Below, in pieces: positions 52,298 to 63,689 of a DNA stretch of 64,000 nt. Source of the DNA: Taudactylus pleione. Taxonomy: Eukaryota; Chordata; Amphibia; Anura; Myobatrachidae. The stretch lies in assembly GCA_031769625.1 (NCBI GenBank), contig JAUIMM010000178.1, forward strand, positions 26,035,501 to 26,099,500, given 5' to 3'. The notes beneath the pieces were generated by a model that was not told the origin of the DNA, did not search any database, and worked only from the letters and a program-made list of their open reading frames with translations. Both the position numbers and the translations under genes were made by a program. How positions within the stretch are numbered: the first letter of the stretch is position 1; each line of letters starts with the position of its first letter.

Positions 52298-52725
52298 TTA
52301 AGTTGTTGGGTGTTCAGATTGTGGCTGACCTATTATGGTCTTTAAATATTTATTTGCTGGTGAAAAAGGCACAGCAGAGCATTTTTTGTGTACAGTAGAA
52401 TGCGACAGCAGATTTAGTGACCAATACCCTTAGAAATTACTGTATAGCGCAAACTGATTGTATTACAGATTGGTTTGGAAACAGAACTGTAGTGGACAGT
52501 ACATCCTTACAGAGAGTCGGGGAAAGGTGGATAGTATCATTAGAGAATGTGACCATCCTAGTCATATTCATTTTGCTCTTTTACCATTAAACAGGTGGCA
52601 CAGATGTCTTAAAACAGACAACTAGGTTTAGAAATAGCTTTTTCCCTTGACTGTTGTAACAAGGTAATTTATTTTTATTATTATTGTTATTATTTTTCTT
52701 TTAATTGTTTTTAGTATGTAACTGT

Positions 52726-53207
52726 CAGTGCATTCTGGGTGAAAAACAAGTTTTTATTTCATTGTTAATTGATTTATATGCGATTATTTTTTGAAAAATT
52801 TCTAAATATATAAATAAAGTCCCCAGGTTTAGGGGTCTGTCTGTTCATTCCAGCTAATCTCTTAAACCACTGGATGGATTTTGAGGGGCTTTTCAATATT
52901 CTATACAGTATTGGCCATTCATCTGTGACAAAAGGGAGCCGAGCTGTGACGATTTTAGTGAAGCAAGTCACAAAAACAATCTTGCACCAAGCTGCTGTAT
53001 AGGAGCTGGCCAGGGTGCTGAAACAGCAAAAGAGCATCTGAAATTGAGGTTTACAATGAAGCAAGTCACAAAAAACTGATGTGCTATGTGAATGACTGCT
53101 GCTGCAGGGCCGAGGGATGCACTCTGCTTGACTCTCTGAGACAGTAAGAGCCAATCAGAGATAGCAATGTGCCCTGTTGCTTAGCAGCAGCCTAGAAATG
53201 GGAGAGA
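52726..53207. other. No recognised feature
   Basis: A 126-residue minus-strand frame (52774-53154) has no recognised motif. ggtctgtctgttcat...ctaatctcttaaaccactgg looks like repeated DNA but I cannot name a class. Confidence 0.35.
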
Positions 53208-53757
53208 GGGCCTGATTCAGAGCTGAACGCTCTGACCAGAGCGCTCGCTCTAAATCAGGGCCCTCCTCCATGAAAATGGAGCGGCCTCCTGGACGCTCGT
53301 ATAGCTGTGGGTGACCACCCACAGCTATAGCGAGCGACCATGATGATGGTCGCGATGGACTTGACCATCACAACCATTGGACTTGTGACGGAGACCCTGC
53401 GGTAGGGTCTCCCTGCCACAATCCCTGGAGTGATTTTGGCTCTATCAGAGCCAAAATCACTCCCACTGACATGACTAGTGATGTCAGTGGGGCCGGCTTC
53501 AGACGGTAGGCGTTCCCATGGGCACGCCTCTGTCTGGCAGGCATGCCCCTGGCACGCCTACCAAATGGGGCGTGCTGTCAATCAACATCGACAGCACGCC
53601 CCCTTTGGTGCGAGACCCGGAGCGATGGGAAGCCCGTCGCTCCCCGGGTCTCGCGCATGTGCACGACGGAGCTCCCTCCGTCATGCGCATGCGCAGTGGG
53701 GAACATCGACCTGCTTGCGAGCATACTGCCGCTCGCGAGCGGGTCTGAATGACCCCC
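53208..53757. mobile_element. Chain-of-hairpins MITE, copy 2
   Basis: 550 bp with ends gggcctgattcag and ctgaatgaccccc and a 3-bp AGA on both sides (53205-53207, 53758-53760). Same order of stems as copy 1: 53291-53338 (ctcgtatagctgtgggtg arms), 53427-53442 with 53448-53463 (16 bp perfect), ccactgacatgactagtgatgtcagtgg-type stem at 53463-53490, gcgtgctgt...acagcacgc, and cgagacccgg...ccgggtctcg. Some stems differ in sequence from copy 1 yet stay paired. Confidence 0.83.
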
Positions 53758-54588
53758 AGAGTCAGGGACTAAGCAGGGACACATGTGAGGCAGACATAGA
53801 GTGAGAGACAGCCTCCTACGAGCCAGAAAGGAACCAGGGGAGGCATAGCTATCAGGAATTTAATAAAAAACAGACAACCATCAAATGATTTCCATTTGAT
53901 GGTAGAAAACATCAGACTGCCACCATCAAATGGTAAAAACACTACCATCGGAACAAAAACATTGATGGTTAGTAACCATCGGATTCTGATGTCCATCCCT
54001 ATGCTGTACCTTCAGGCAGACTCCAGCCACCAGTCCTCCACTGTGAAGTGCTCCCTCTCCACATGCCCCCAGTGAATAGAAGCTACCTGGAAGTCAGCAC
54101 TGTTCTTGGACAGGGGCACCACGGCGAGGAAGCTCAACAGAAAACCCAGAAAATAAAGGATACATTGTGCAAAGACGACATTGCACATTGCCATGTTCGC
54201 CAGCTGGGGAGGGTTGGGCATAGAGGCTGCGGAAATATGCACCGGTGCCCCAACCCTGTTGACATGCTACTGATAATGCTTCCAGTAGCTGCAATACAAA
54301 TCTCTCATCCATGATCCTCCTGTCCTTCCCAGCACATCTCAGTGGCCGAGCCCCAGCCAGCTGCAGGGCAGCAGCTTTGGGGGTTGTGGTGACACTGGCG
54401 AGATGCAGGGTGCAGGAGTGAGAAGCAGGGGATTGTGGTGAGATGCAGCGGACTGTGGTGACTTGGTGTAGTTTGTTATAAGATGCAAGGGGCTAAGGCA
54501 TAATGATATTGCAAGGGGCTAAGGCATAATGATAATGATAATGATATTGCAAAGCCAGGGCAGGTCACTAGTTTATATATATACATAT
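53758..54588. other. Unassigned with small repeats
   Basis: 53870-54001 contains complementary accatcaaatg/catttgatggt tracts and ends in gtccatcccta, possibly a hAT-type end (reverse TAGGGATGGAC). 54415-54550 holds short tandem repeats of gcaaggggctaaggcataatgata. No gene supported. Confidence 0.4.
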
Positions 54589-55186
54589 TGTGATATGATC
54601 GGGGTAGGGATCCCTCTCCTGGGGTAGATGGACACCTCCTTACACACAGCAGCCAGGAACAGCACACCAGTCCAAGGTTTCGTGCAAGCTGGTTGGCACC
54701 AGTTTTTATTGTGCAATATAAATAGTAAAATAAACAAAACAGAAAAATAAATCCTAGCCCGTCTGGGCACTAACTACACAAATTACTCCCTCTCTCAAAG
54801 TGGCAAGGCCTACTGCCTCACCACAAACACAGCACTTTTCAGTATATAACAGTGTCTCTGCACAAACCTCACTGTCTGTTCACCCCAGGTGTATATCAGG
54901 CAATGAACCAAACCTTGATCCAGCTTATATGAGCCACATCTAGGTGCAATTACTAATCAGCCTGCTCTCAGACTGAAAGGCCCAACACCTGGAATGGCTT
55001 GTGGATGGAGCCCTCCCTTCTCTTCTCACATCTACACCCCCAGGACCCATTATCCGGCTTTTACCAAAAGCCGACACTCTAATCTGTTTGGAAAAACAGA
55101 CTTTTCCTGGGGGTTTAAAACACAAATGTCAGAAATCTGGGACACACATATATGCCATCCACAACTTGTCCAGTGCTTCTATCACA
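54589..55186 (-). mobile_element. Solo LTR of the Gmr1-like family, minus strand
   Basis: About 598 bp. Read on the minus strand it starts tgtgatagaagcactgg and ends gatcatatcaca, and it aligns throughout with the plus-strand LTR at 55551-56157, including tgtgtcccagatt, tcctgggggtgtagatgtga, an acaataaaaactggtgccaacc polyadenylation region and tctaccccaggagaggga. No internal element sequence adjoins it. Flanking AT repeats hide any target duplication. Confidence 0.85.
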
Positions 55187-55211
55187 ATATATATATATAT
55201 ATATATATACA

Positions 55212-55518
55212 CAGGGTTGGACTGGCCCACAGGGGTACAGGGGAAATCCCTGATGGGACCCACTGCCTGTGGGCCCACCATCCTCTTCTAGGAGTCAGGT
55301 TTCAGACCTCAAATTATTGATTGTTACTCTAGACTCAATTATTTGGAGGAGCAGAACCACTGATCAACATGGGGGCTTGGTTCCCTTCTATAGAAACTAC
55401 TGTACACCAAGAGTTGATTAATGGATAGTCAAGTGTCTGTGATGGCTGGCCACAACCCTTAAGCATGGGCCCCTACCACTGCATTTTCCCAGTGGGCCCT
55501 TCATGCCCCAGTCCGACA

Positions 55519-55521
<3 letters not shown>
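55212..55521. mobile_element. hAT-like MITE between the two LTRs
   Basis: Ends cagggttggactggcccac and gccccagtccgacactg are imperfect inverted repeats (reverse of the right end is cagtgtcggactggggc). It sits in a (TA)n tract, so the 8-bp duplication cannot be judged. 310 bp. Confidence 0.6.
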
Positions 55522-55550
<29 letters not shown>

Positions 55551-55555
<5 letters not shown>

Positions 55556-56157
55556 GAAGCACTGGAGAAGTGCTGAATGGCTTCTATGTGTGTCCCAGAT
55601 TCCTGTCCTATGTGTTTTAAGACCCCCAGGAGAAGTCTGTTTGTAAAAACAGACTAGAAATGTTGACTTTGGAGAAAAGCTGGAATGGGTCCTGGGGGTG
55701 TGGATGTGAGGAGAGGGAGGGCTCCATCCACAGGCCACTCCAGGTCCTGGGTCTTTCAGCCTGGTAACAGGCTCATTAGGGCTTGCAGCTAGAAATGGCT
55801 AATATAAGCATGGTTTGTTTGTGGCTGAGTCTCACACCTGGGGAAGTAGGCATGCAGGCTAGCATGTCCAGAGACACTGAATGATTACCCTGTAAGTACT
55901 ATGCACATGCTGTTATTGATGGTGAGGGCAGTAGGCCCTACATTCTGGTAGTGAGGGTACCCACTGTTTAGTTAGTGCCCAGACAGGCTAGGCTTTTGTT
56001 TATGTTTTATTTTGTTCTGCGTTTGGTACAATAAAGACTGGCGCCAACCAGTTTGTACAAGAATCCCAGACTCATGTCCTGTTTCCTCGGCTGCTGTGTG
56101 TGTAAAGAGGGAGTCCATCTACCCCAGGAAAGGGACCCCTATCCCTACTGTGTCACA
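55551..56157 (+). mobile_element. 5-prime LTR of a Gmr1-like Ty3/gypsy element
   Basis: About 607 bp from tgatagaagcactgg to tactgtgtcaca. It has a polyadenylation signal (acaataaagactgg near 56028) and is followed by attggtggagaatgc at 56158, the place of the tRNA primer-binding site. It belongs to the degenerate element that continues to the window end; the 3-prime LTR is outside. Confidence 0.85.
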
Positions 56158-56321
56158 ATTGGTGGAGAATGCAGGCAATCACACAGTGAAATTGCAGCAA
56201 GGAAAAAAGTTTTCCTTTAAAATTTAAAGGGACAGACACGAAGTTGTGAAATCCATGAAGGTGGTGTCACCAGATGCTTAGAGATGCCAGATTCAGCTTC
56301 CAACCGGCACCTAAAGACAAC

Positions 56322-56459
56322 ATGGAGGACATTGTTAAGGCCTTGCTCCAAACTACGGCAGCTCAGCAAGAAGTTACCAGAGCTCAGCAAGAAACTTCCA
56401 GAGCTTAGCAGGAAATGAACAAAATTCAGCAAGAAGCTACCAGGGCTAAACAGGAAGCT
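56322..56459 (+). pseudogene. Gmr1-like gag, 5-prime part
   Basis: Starts ATG at 56322 with MEDIVKALLQTTAAQQE, then heptad-like repeats (AQQEVTR, AQQETSR, IQQEATR, AKQEA) expected to form a coiled coil. A TAG at 56407 interrupts the frame. The frame is then cut by the insertion at 56460. Confidence 0.75.
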
Positions 56460-57837
56460 TGTAAATGTACGGAAGGGGAAAAAAGGAAAGTGATTAAGAT
56501 GTTAAGCCCCTGTTATTATCAAAGCTAAATACTTTATAAGTAGTAGTCAATCAGATTAGATTATACAATTTGGGGAAAAGGAAAAGGGGTTGTTAGGTGG
56601 GCGCACAAAGAAGATGAATAGTAAGTAAAATATAACTTTTATTAATTATTAAATTAAAATATATCCCAATTTATTGGGAAATACACAGTGAAATATAAGG
56701 ATTAAAACTTTTTATTTAGACAAAACAAACATGTATTATAAAACGGTAGATCCACTAATGAATTGTTAGTAATATAGGGTAATTATATATCTATTGGAAT
56801 TGGAAATATTTATTTATAGGTTGCCTGGTTATCTCAATAATGTACTTATAAATCCAATCCACTATAATTATTGTATATAAGTAGCAGCCAGAAATTTAAT
56901 CCGTGTCAACGGGATGCCAATTATTATAGGAAGTATGTTATTCACACAACTTAAATAAAGGTATAATCAAAACTGTGTCTATATATTGATGTCTTGTAGT
57001 TTACACACTTTAGATATAGATATAATATATATAGAAATCACTGCATAAGCATATTAATGTACATCCACATCCTCAGTATTGGAAATTGAATCACATGGAG
57101 AGAGAGGAATTGATATTATTTCCAAAATTCCCCATTCAATTATACATAGTACAGGTAGAATCTCCCTTTTACTGGCTAATATTGCATAGTTATCTCCGTG
57201 GTGTACTTTTAAATCCAATACCTTATAGATGTTATGTATACAAAATGGACAGAAATTAAATCTGTGTCAATGGGATGCCGATTATTATTACGGTAAGTGT
57301 ATTATTGTTATCTGCATATTCATTTCTTGTAGTTCACATACATTAAACGTAGATATGAATAAATTACATATGGATATCACCACCTGGACTATTGCTGCTA
57401 AATGGCAGCAGCATCCATAAATCACTGCTGACAATGATATTAATTGCAGTGAATGATGGTTTGGTATGATTCATGTTCCATAAACCTTATATATATATAT
57501 AGCTCATACTGTATGTGATACAATTATTCAGAATGCTCAACAGTTATTAGGGTCTCATTAACAACATAATTCATATTTGGCATTCAGCTGACTGCATGTC
57601 AGTCTAAGACAAAACTCCCCTGTTAAATAATATATTTCACAGTATAAAGCACTAGTTGCTACTAAAAGGCAACAGTGTCTATAAATCACTGCTGAGCAGT
57701 GAAATTTATTGATTTGGTTCAAATCCCATTAACTTAATATATTATCCTGTGTGTGATACATTTGTTCAGTATCTTCAGTAGTTATTGGAATATCACTGAC
57801 AGCATGATTTCCTGAATGACAGTCTGGTTGACTGTAT
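56460..57837. mobile_element. Insertion of unknown class inside gag
   Basis: The 14-mer ctaaacaggaagct occurs at 56446-56459 and 57838-57851, bracketing 1378 bp of AT-rich DNA. Gag coding resumes right after it. Inside, segments near 56815-56945 and 57180-57300 repeat each other (aaatccaat, gtcaa-gggatgcc, attatta), so the insert has internal duplications. No RT or transposase frame seen. Duplication length suggests a retroposon, but the 14-mer also resembles gag heptad repeats. Confidence 0.5.
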
Positions 57838-58800
57838 CTAAACAGGAAGCTACCAGAGCTCAGCAGGAATCCACCAATGTGCAAATATTGGCCTTGGAGA
57901 CCGCCCAGAGGCAACAACAAGTCGCCATAGAGGAAACCCGCCAGCCTTAAGAGAGGTTGTACATCAGCTTATAGTCTGGTCTGGAGATGCTTCCCCTACT
58001 CTTCTAACACTCACACCATATGGGCCAGTCACTTTCTGCAAAAGATGACCGCGAATGATGATGTGGAAGCGTATCTTATGGCCTTTGAAAGAACCGCCGA
58101 AAGAGAGAAGTGGCCTAAAGTGCAGTGGGCAAGTCTTGTCTGGAAAACCACAAAAAGCATACTTTGACTTGTGCCTGACGGATGCAAAAGACTATGATAA
58201 ACTAAAATGGGAGATCCTAACTCGCTTGGGGGTCACCACATTTGTTTGTGCCCAATGAGTCCACCACTGGGAGTTCCAAATGGAAAAGCCTCCACACTCA
58301 CAGATGCATGACCTCGTCCATCTAACCACAAAATGGCTACAACCCGAGACGCTAACAGGACCACAGATCGTGGAAAGAGTTGTGATGGACTGGTATTTAT
58401 GATTGCTACCTGCAACTCTGCGCAAGTGGGTGAGCCATTCAGACCCTAAGTCCGCAGACCAGCTAGTTGAACTGGTGGAGAGGTACATGGTGGCTGAGGA
58501 GCTGATGAGTGTGCCCCACCAAGCCCCGATGGCGCATCAGTGAACTCCCATTGACACTGGTAAGACTGTTCCAGAGGAGAAGGGTGCTGGGCAGTGGAAT
58601 GTACTCAAGACTGGGGGTGTGGAACCTGGAGACAGACCAGCCAGGCCAGGAAGGTTCCTACCCCGTAAAAGGCTACAGTAGATAATAGTGTGATTCAGTG
58701 TTTCCGATGTGGTGGTTTTGGCCATATTGCGGCTAATTGATCACATACCTCTGAACCTATGCAATGTGATACTGCTCATGTCAACTGCAGGATGCCTTTC
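57838..58800 (+). pseudogene. Gmr1-like gag, SCAN-like region and zinc knuckle
   Basis: After the coiled-coil repeats, the capsid-like region reads [46 protein letters not shown], and then LRKWVSHSDPKSADQLVELVERYMVAEEL, matching the SCAN-related capsid of Gmr1-like elements. A zinc knuckle QCFRCGGFGHIAAN lies at 58699-58740; its last Cys codon is TGA. Several frameshifts and stops (for example near 58257 and 58392) mark it as dead. Confidence 0.8.
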
Positions 58801-59073
58801 TTTGCACAGGCAGCCTGTACTGCTGACCGGCAAGCTGAGACAGATAAGCACATGTGTGTGTGATACCCTGTAAAGACCCCCATATATGTGGACATTTGTA
58901 TGTTGCCCTGAGCTGGAGAATGTTCTGGAACTGAAGTGAGGAGGTGCACTAGGACCCAGGAAATCTGGAAGAGTGTGCTTCACTAGTGAGCTCAGACTAA
59001 AAACTGTAACAAAAAGGGGAGGAGAGAGAAGGACCCTGAAACTGGCTGAGAAAGCACATGTCTGGTGTGTGAG

Positions 59074-60697
59074 CAGAGCCGGATTAAGGGGGGGGCATAG
59101 GGGGCGAGTACCCCCGGGCCCCCTCTCTCAGGGGGCCCCCTGTGGAAGCTGTGTTTTTGTTTTATTTCAAATGGCTGCGGACTTCTACCTATTTATCTAG
59201 GAGTCCGTCTGTCATTTCAGTGATGATGAAGGGGAGGGGTTACAGCCAGGCCAGGAAAGTCAGCTGAGAGGGACATGCTGCTGCTGGGAGCAGATGCCCT
59301 CTCTGACCAATCAGCAGCGCTTCCTGTACAGTATTGTCACCATCGAGTGCTCCACATGACAGGGGAAGGGGAGGAGACAACAGAGACTACTGTGCTCTCC
59401 TGCCTTCCCCTCACCCTCTGCTCCGCACAGGCACAGTCATTCATCCATACACGCAGCGTGAACACAGCTGCAGATGCCGATCTGATGGCATATGAGAGCT
59501 ATAAGGTAAAGTAGTAAAAGTGGCAACTTTCCCACTGTAGCCTGACAGCACACACAGCTCAGGACAGTGCAGAGCACAGGGAAGTGCAGAGCACAGGGAG
59601 AAACAAATGGGCATAGTGGGGGAGAGAGAGAGTCTGTGAAGGTGGGAGATAAGGGCTGTTACTGTTTTGATAACAGAAATTTACAGCCACTGCACACAAG
59701 GAGGAGAGGTTGAGAGACTGGAGGGAGGATTCTTCTTGGTCCTAAAGAGCTGAAATAACAGATTCCTCAGGCAGATATGTTGCACCTTTGGCCCCAGCAA
59801 GAGCAGCTCTCCTAATAAATCCATCAGAGCAGGAGGAATCAGTCTCCTTTATACAGCTTATATACTGTGTACCAAAGGCTACAGCCACAGAGACCTGAAC
59901 ATTGTCTGCACACACTGACCCAACACCCCTGCTGGGAGCAGCTAACTAAAGCCGCGTATCCACTAGTAGACATGGAAACGACAGCACGATTACGACATTG
60001 CAGTCGTGCTCTCGTTTCCATGTCTAGTGATGTGCCTACACTGAATGTTCAGTCCAGGCACATCCATCATCCCTGCACATGCTGAACCTGACGGGATCGT
60101 CAGGTTGACCAGCATGTACGAGTGATGATAGATGTCGGAAACGACCAGCAGGCACGCGCATCGCTGGTCGTTTCCGATCTAAACCTGAGCGATGCATGCA
60201 CGATTTGCAAGTGATTGCACGATAACGATGCCATTATTGTGCAATCGCTTGCTTAAATCGCTAAGTGGATACCCCCTTAATACCTCTCATGCTATTACCA
60301 TCTCTGTACCTCATTTATTTTCATCTTCATAATTAATCTATCTGTGGTTTCTCAATTTTGTCTATCTTGCAACCCTATACTGATCTTGGCCTATTTTGAC
60401 ATATTTACTATAAAACTATTACGTAACATTATCAGCATCCGTCAAATCATTCCCACCCTCACTGCCCAAATAGATTAACCGTCAATTTGCACCCCAGCAC
60501 CCAAAGCTATTTGAACCAAATACTGTGAGAACTGGAAAGCCTCATTTTCTTTTAGCGGCTGCCTCATGGAGGTGCAGGGGGAGGGACTCGCATAGGAGGC
60601 GCTCATCTGGCACAGCCAGAGGGGTGTTGCTGACAAGAGGGGAAGTAGCCCACTTTTTTAAGTGCCCCGAGCCCCCCGAAGGCTTAATCCGGCCCTG
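59074..60697. mobile_element. hAT nonautonomous element (1.6 kb)
   Basis: Ends CAGAGCCGGATTAAG and cttaatccggccctg are inverted with one mismatch. An exact 8-bp duplication TGTGTGAG is at 59066-59073 and 60698-60705. No transposase frame is present. A smaller TTAA MITE lies inside. Confidence 0.92.
59951..60276. mobile_element. TTAA-type MITE made of serial hairpins
   Basis: Ends gccgcgtatccact and agtggatacccc, flanked by TTAA on the right (60277-60280) and TAAA on the left (59947-59950). Inside are at least four consecutive stems: ctagtagacatggaaacga...tcgtttccatgtctag, gtgcctacactgaa...ttcagtccaggcac, catgctgaacctgac...gtcaggttgaccagcatg, and tcggaaacgaccagc...gctggtcgtttccga. Confidence 0.75.
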
Positions 60698-61914
60698 TGT
60701 GTGAGGGGACTGAGAAGTAGGCTGTGAGGAGTGCAGCACCTGGGATTGTTTGCAGGGCTGTGACCAGAAGCCAAACCAGGAAAGTGAAGAAGCTGCACTG
60801 CCAGGTCAGAGGACGCAGTGGGCAGCAAGTAGCCGGCAATATGAAGTAAGAGACTCCCAGTGAGACAGACAAAGAAGGAGCAGGTGCAGTGATCGCAGGC
60901 ACAGTGATATCCTACAGTGTACTGTGGCTCCCATTATCTATTATGAAAGACTCAGTAAGGCACAGTGAGTAACAACCCTTACAGCACTTTAACTGAACTT
61001 TATCCAAGATTTATTTTCCCTCCCTTTGCTGCCAAGAGATATTTACCTTAAGAAAGCAAAGCAACCAACTACCAGTCTATAGTAACCAGTGGTGTGCATT
61101 GTATGTGACTTGGGATTCATGCTGTTTAATGAACTGGTCAGAAGAACAGCCTGCATAGTACACAGTTAACCTAATTGAAATACTTTACCTCTTTTAACTC
61201 AATCCAAGAACAGAACTGTGATATATACATTCTGTTAGCAGACAATCAAGAGAACAGGGTGTTACTCCCTTTGCATACAGTTATCAAGGACAGAACAGTT
61301 ATACATATATATATTCTACCATCCGGAAGTCATTGAAAGCAACGTGACCATTAGTCTGGATACATTTAAGATATCATCTCAGTGCCACCACCTTGTGGAT
61401 AATAGTATTACGTTGACATTCCCAGTCCAAAGTGTGGAGAGAACTCTTTTGCTTTCTGCCGGTAGCCATTAAGACTTTGGTGCAATATGTGTTATTGAGC
61501 GAGACTACATTAAGGGAAAACTATCTGTTGCAGAACTTCCTGATATTTCCTAATGGTAATGCCAGATTGTTAGATTATTTGTGAGATATTAGAGCGTTTA
61601 TCATCATTGTATTGTTCTTTGTAAAATTGCTATAACTTATTATGAAAGGTTAAACTATACTGTGTGTGAAACTGAGTTTACTGTTAACAAAGTCATATTG
61701 CTAAACTGTGTATTTATATTGAATTAACATTACAGTGATCTACCATTCAGGCAAAATAAAACATTCTGTCACTGTCCACACGTGTAGTGACTTGTCAGGG
61801 GTTTTTGGGGGGTTCCCATCTCTCTGCCTAACCACTACAGAAACCAAGAGCAGCAGCAGGTCAAAGACTATTTGAAAGGCCGGGATTGACGACTTCTGCA
61901 GGGAAACAGGTATG

Positions 61915-61964
61915 ACTCACCTACCAACACCCCACCACTAGTGGTGGGGTGTTGGTAGGTGAGT
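61915..61964. repeat. 50-bp perfect palindrome
   Basis: Two 25-base arms with no spacer, centred on ACTAGT between 61939 and 61940. Arm landmarks: actcacctaccaacacccc and its exact complement. It lies just before the protease of the decayed Gmr1-like element. Confidence 0.97.
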
Positions 61965-61984
61965 ACATGTGTACTCACTGTAGA

Positions 61985-62515
61985 AGGCAACCGAGTAGAG
62001 GCTCTGTTAGATTCTGGTAGCCTAGTTACACTTATGAAAGCTGAACTGGTTGGTGTGACCTGCATACATGGGGATACCTGGTATTATGTTACTGCAGAAG
62101 TGAACATATGGGTCTGGTACATGGCTTAATGAATGATGCAATATTGGGGAGAGATTTTGCTTACTTCTGGAAGTTGTGGGAAACCGGATTCTTTACAGAG
62201 GTAAATCACCATGACCCATTTGAGAAAGTTACTGATGTAGTAGCAGAGGAAGCTTCTTCAGGGTCGGAGATTTTCCCCTTTTCTAGTACAATTGGCGAAC
62301 TAGAGAATGCGGAGCTTGATGGTGGCTCACCAAGTGATGTGCCCCCCACTGAGGTGGGAAGTGTTATTGTGCCAGTTGATCGTCTGCCTGATTTAGAGGT
62401 CAGAAGAGAGGTCTTTGCCGTGGAGCAGTTAAATGACCCTACTCTGGTAAAAGCCAGGGAGAATGTCAAAGTGATTGATGGTAAACTCATAGACCCCGAT
62501 AGTCCGTTGTCATAA
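61985..62515 (+). pseudogene. Gmr1-like protease and linker
   Basis: Aspartic protease signature EALLDSGSLVTLM (active-site Asp at 62010-62012), then VGVTCIHGDT and, after a frameshift near 62105, NDAILGRDFAYFWKLW. The following linker, rich in acidic residues, ends with AVEQLNDPTLVKAREN, typical of sequence before the integrase. Stops and one frameshift show it is inactive. Confidence 0.82.
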
Positions 62516-62521
62516 CCTCAC

Positions 62522-63624
62522 ATGGCAGTATGTCAGGATTTCTTGTATCAGGTGACTAAGAAAGGGGAAGATATTGTGGAACAATTAGCAGTTCCCAAAG
62601 CATATAGAAGAACAGTGTTAGATCTGGCTCATGGTCATAAAATGTCAGGTCACCTAGGGGTAGAGAAAACCACTGAGCAAATTTTGCAGAGGTTTTTCTG
62701 GCCCGGGGACCATAAAGAGGTATCTGACTATTGTGCATGGCCCTGAGTGTCAGTATCATGCTCCAAGACCACATTTTAAAAGTCCACTAGTCCTATTACC
62801 GATTATTGAGGTGCCATTTGAAAGAATAGCTATGAATCTGTTTGACCCTTAATGAAGTCTGCCTGGGGCCATCAATATATTCTGGTGATAATGGATTAAG
62901 CTACTAGGTACCCGGAAGTGATACCATTGCACAATACGTCTACAAAGACCATTGCTAGAGAGTTAGTCCATGTCTTTAGCAGGTTGGGAATACCTAAGGA
63001 AATACTGACTGACCAATGTACCCCATTATGTCAAAAGTCATGAAAGAGTTATGCTGCCTGTTTAAAAATGAACAGTTAAGAACTTCGGTCTATCACCCCC
63101 AAACTGATGGGTTAGTGGAGAGGTTTAACAAGATGTTAAAACATTTGATAAGAAAAGTAGTCGACAAGGATGGTAGAGATTGGGATTACTTGTTGCCTTA
63201 TTTATTGTTGGCCATAAGAGAGGTTCCCCAATCTACCACCGGGTTTTCACCTTTCGATTTGTTATATGGGAGACACCCAAGGGGGTTACTTGACATTGCC
63301 AAAGAGACATGGGAGGGGCAGTCCAGTCCGTATAAAAGAGTTATTGAGCACGTTTCCCAAATGCAAGAAAGAATTGCTGCTGTGGTGCCGATAGTGAGAG
63401 AGCACTTAAAACAGGCCCAACAGGCACAGCAGAGGGTATACAACTGCAATGCTCGGTTACGCATCTTTGCTCCTGGGGACAGAGTGTGGGTGTTGGTTCC
63501 CACAGTAGAAAGTAAACTCTTGGCTAAGTGGCAAGGGCCCTTTGAAATTTTAGGAAACGTGGGGAGGTCAATTATAAAGTTCTCCAGCCGGGGAAAAGAA
63601 AGCCAGAACAGATATACCATGTAA
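62522..63624 (+). pseudogene. Gmr1-like integrase
   Basis: Zinc-binding HHCC region: AHGHKMSGHLG, WPGDHKEVSDYC, then PECQ after a one-base shift near 62738. The catalytic core has FERIAMNLFDP (the first Asp appears as Asn), ILTDQC (second Asp) and YHPQTDGLVERFN (Glu). The tail has VPQSTTGFSPFDLLYGRHPRG and PGDRVWVLVP...KWQGPFEI, a chromodomain-less GPY/F-type module. Stops near 62850-62900 and a shift near 63016 break the frame. Integrase precedes RT here. Confidence 0.88.
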
Positions 63625-63689
63625 ATCTTATAAAACCCTAGAAGGTTAGAGCAGATCTGTCAGCCGTCCAAGCCCCTCCAGTAAACCCA

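Larger units (their letters stand above)
49740..52725 (+). pseudogene. L2/Rex1-like LINE reverse transcriptase, multiply interrupted
   Basis: RT landmarks read in order on the plus strand: LGFSASICNWI, then (frame change) FLTDRPQC, MNAPHGCVQSPTLF, ITFADDTTVVGLI (FADD box at ~50062-50073), and after the insertions YRMEVERVSSLKLLGVQI, DLLWSLNIYLLVKKAQQ, then a 3-prime region ending with CDHPSHIHFALLP and TRFRNSFFP. These match non-LTR elements of the L2/Rex1 group. It is split by a Tc1 element (50244-51789) and a TTAA MITE (51829-52297). Setting both aside restores one frame. Stops and frameshifts elsewhere mark it as dead. 49381-49739 shows nothing recognisable. Confidence 0.8.
58859..61847. 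other. Possible second LTR or other insertion between gag and protease
   Basis: The interval begins tgtgataccctg and ends ccactaca, has an AATAAAA at about 61757 near its right end, and lacks gag or pol coding once the hAT at 59074-60697 is set aside. This could be an unrelated LTR, about 1.36 kb without the hAT. No flanking duplication was confirmed, so limits and class are uncertain. Confidence 0.3.

Noticed and set aside
54589..55186. A complete retrotransposon on the minus strand
   Set aside because: Only LTR sequence is present; no primer site or coding region adjoins it.
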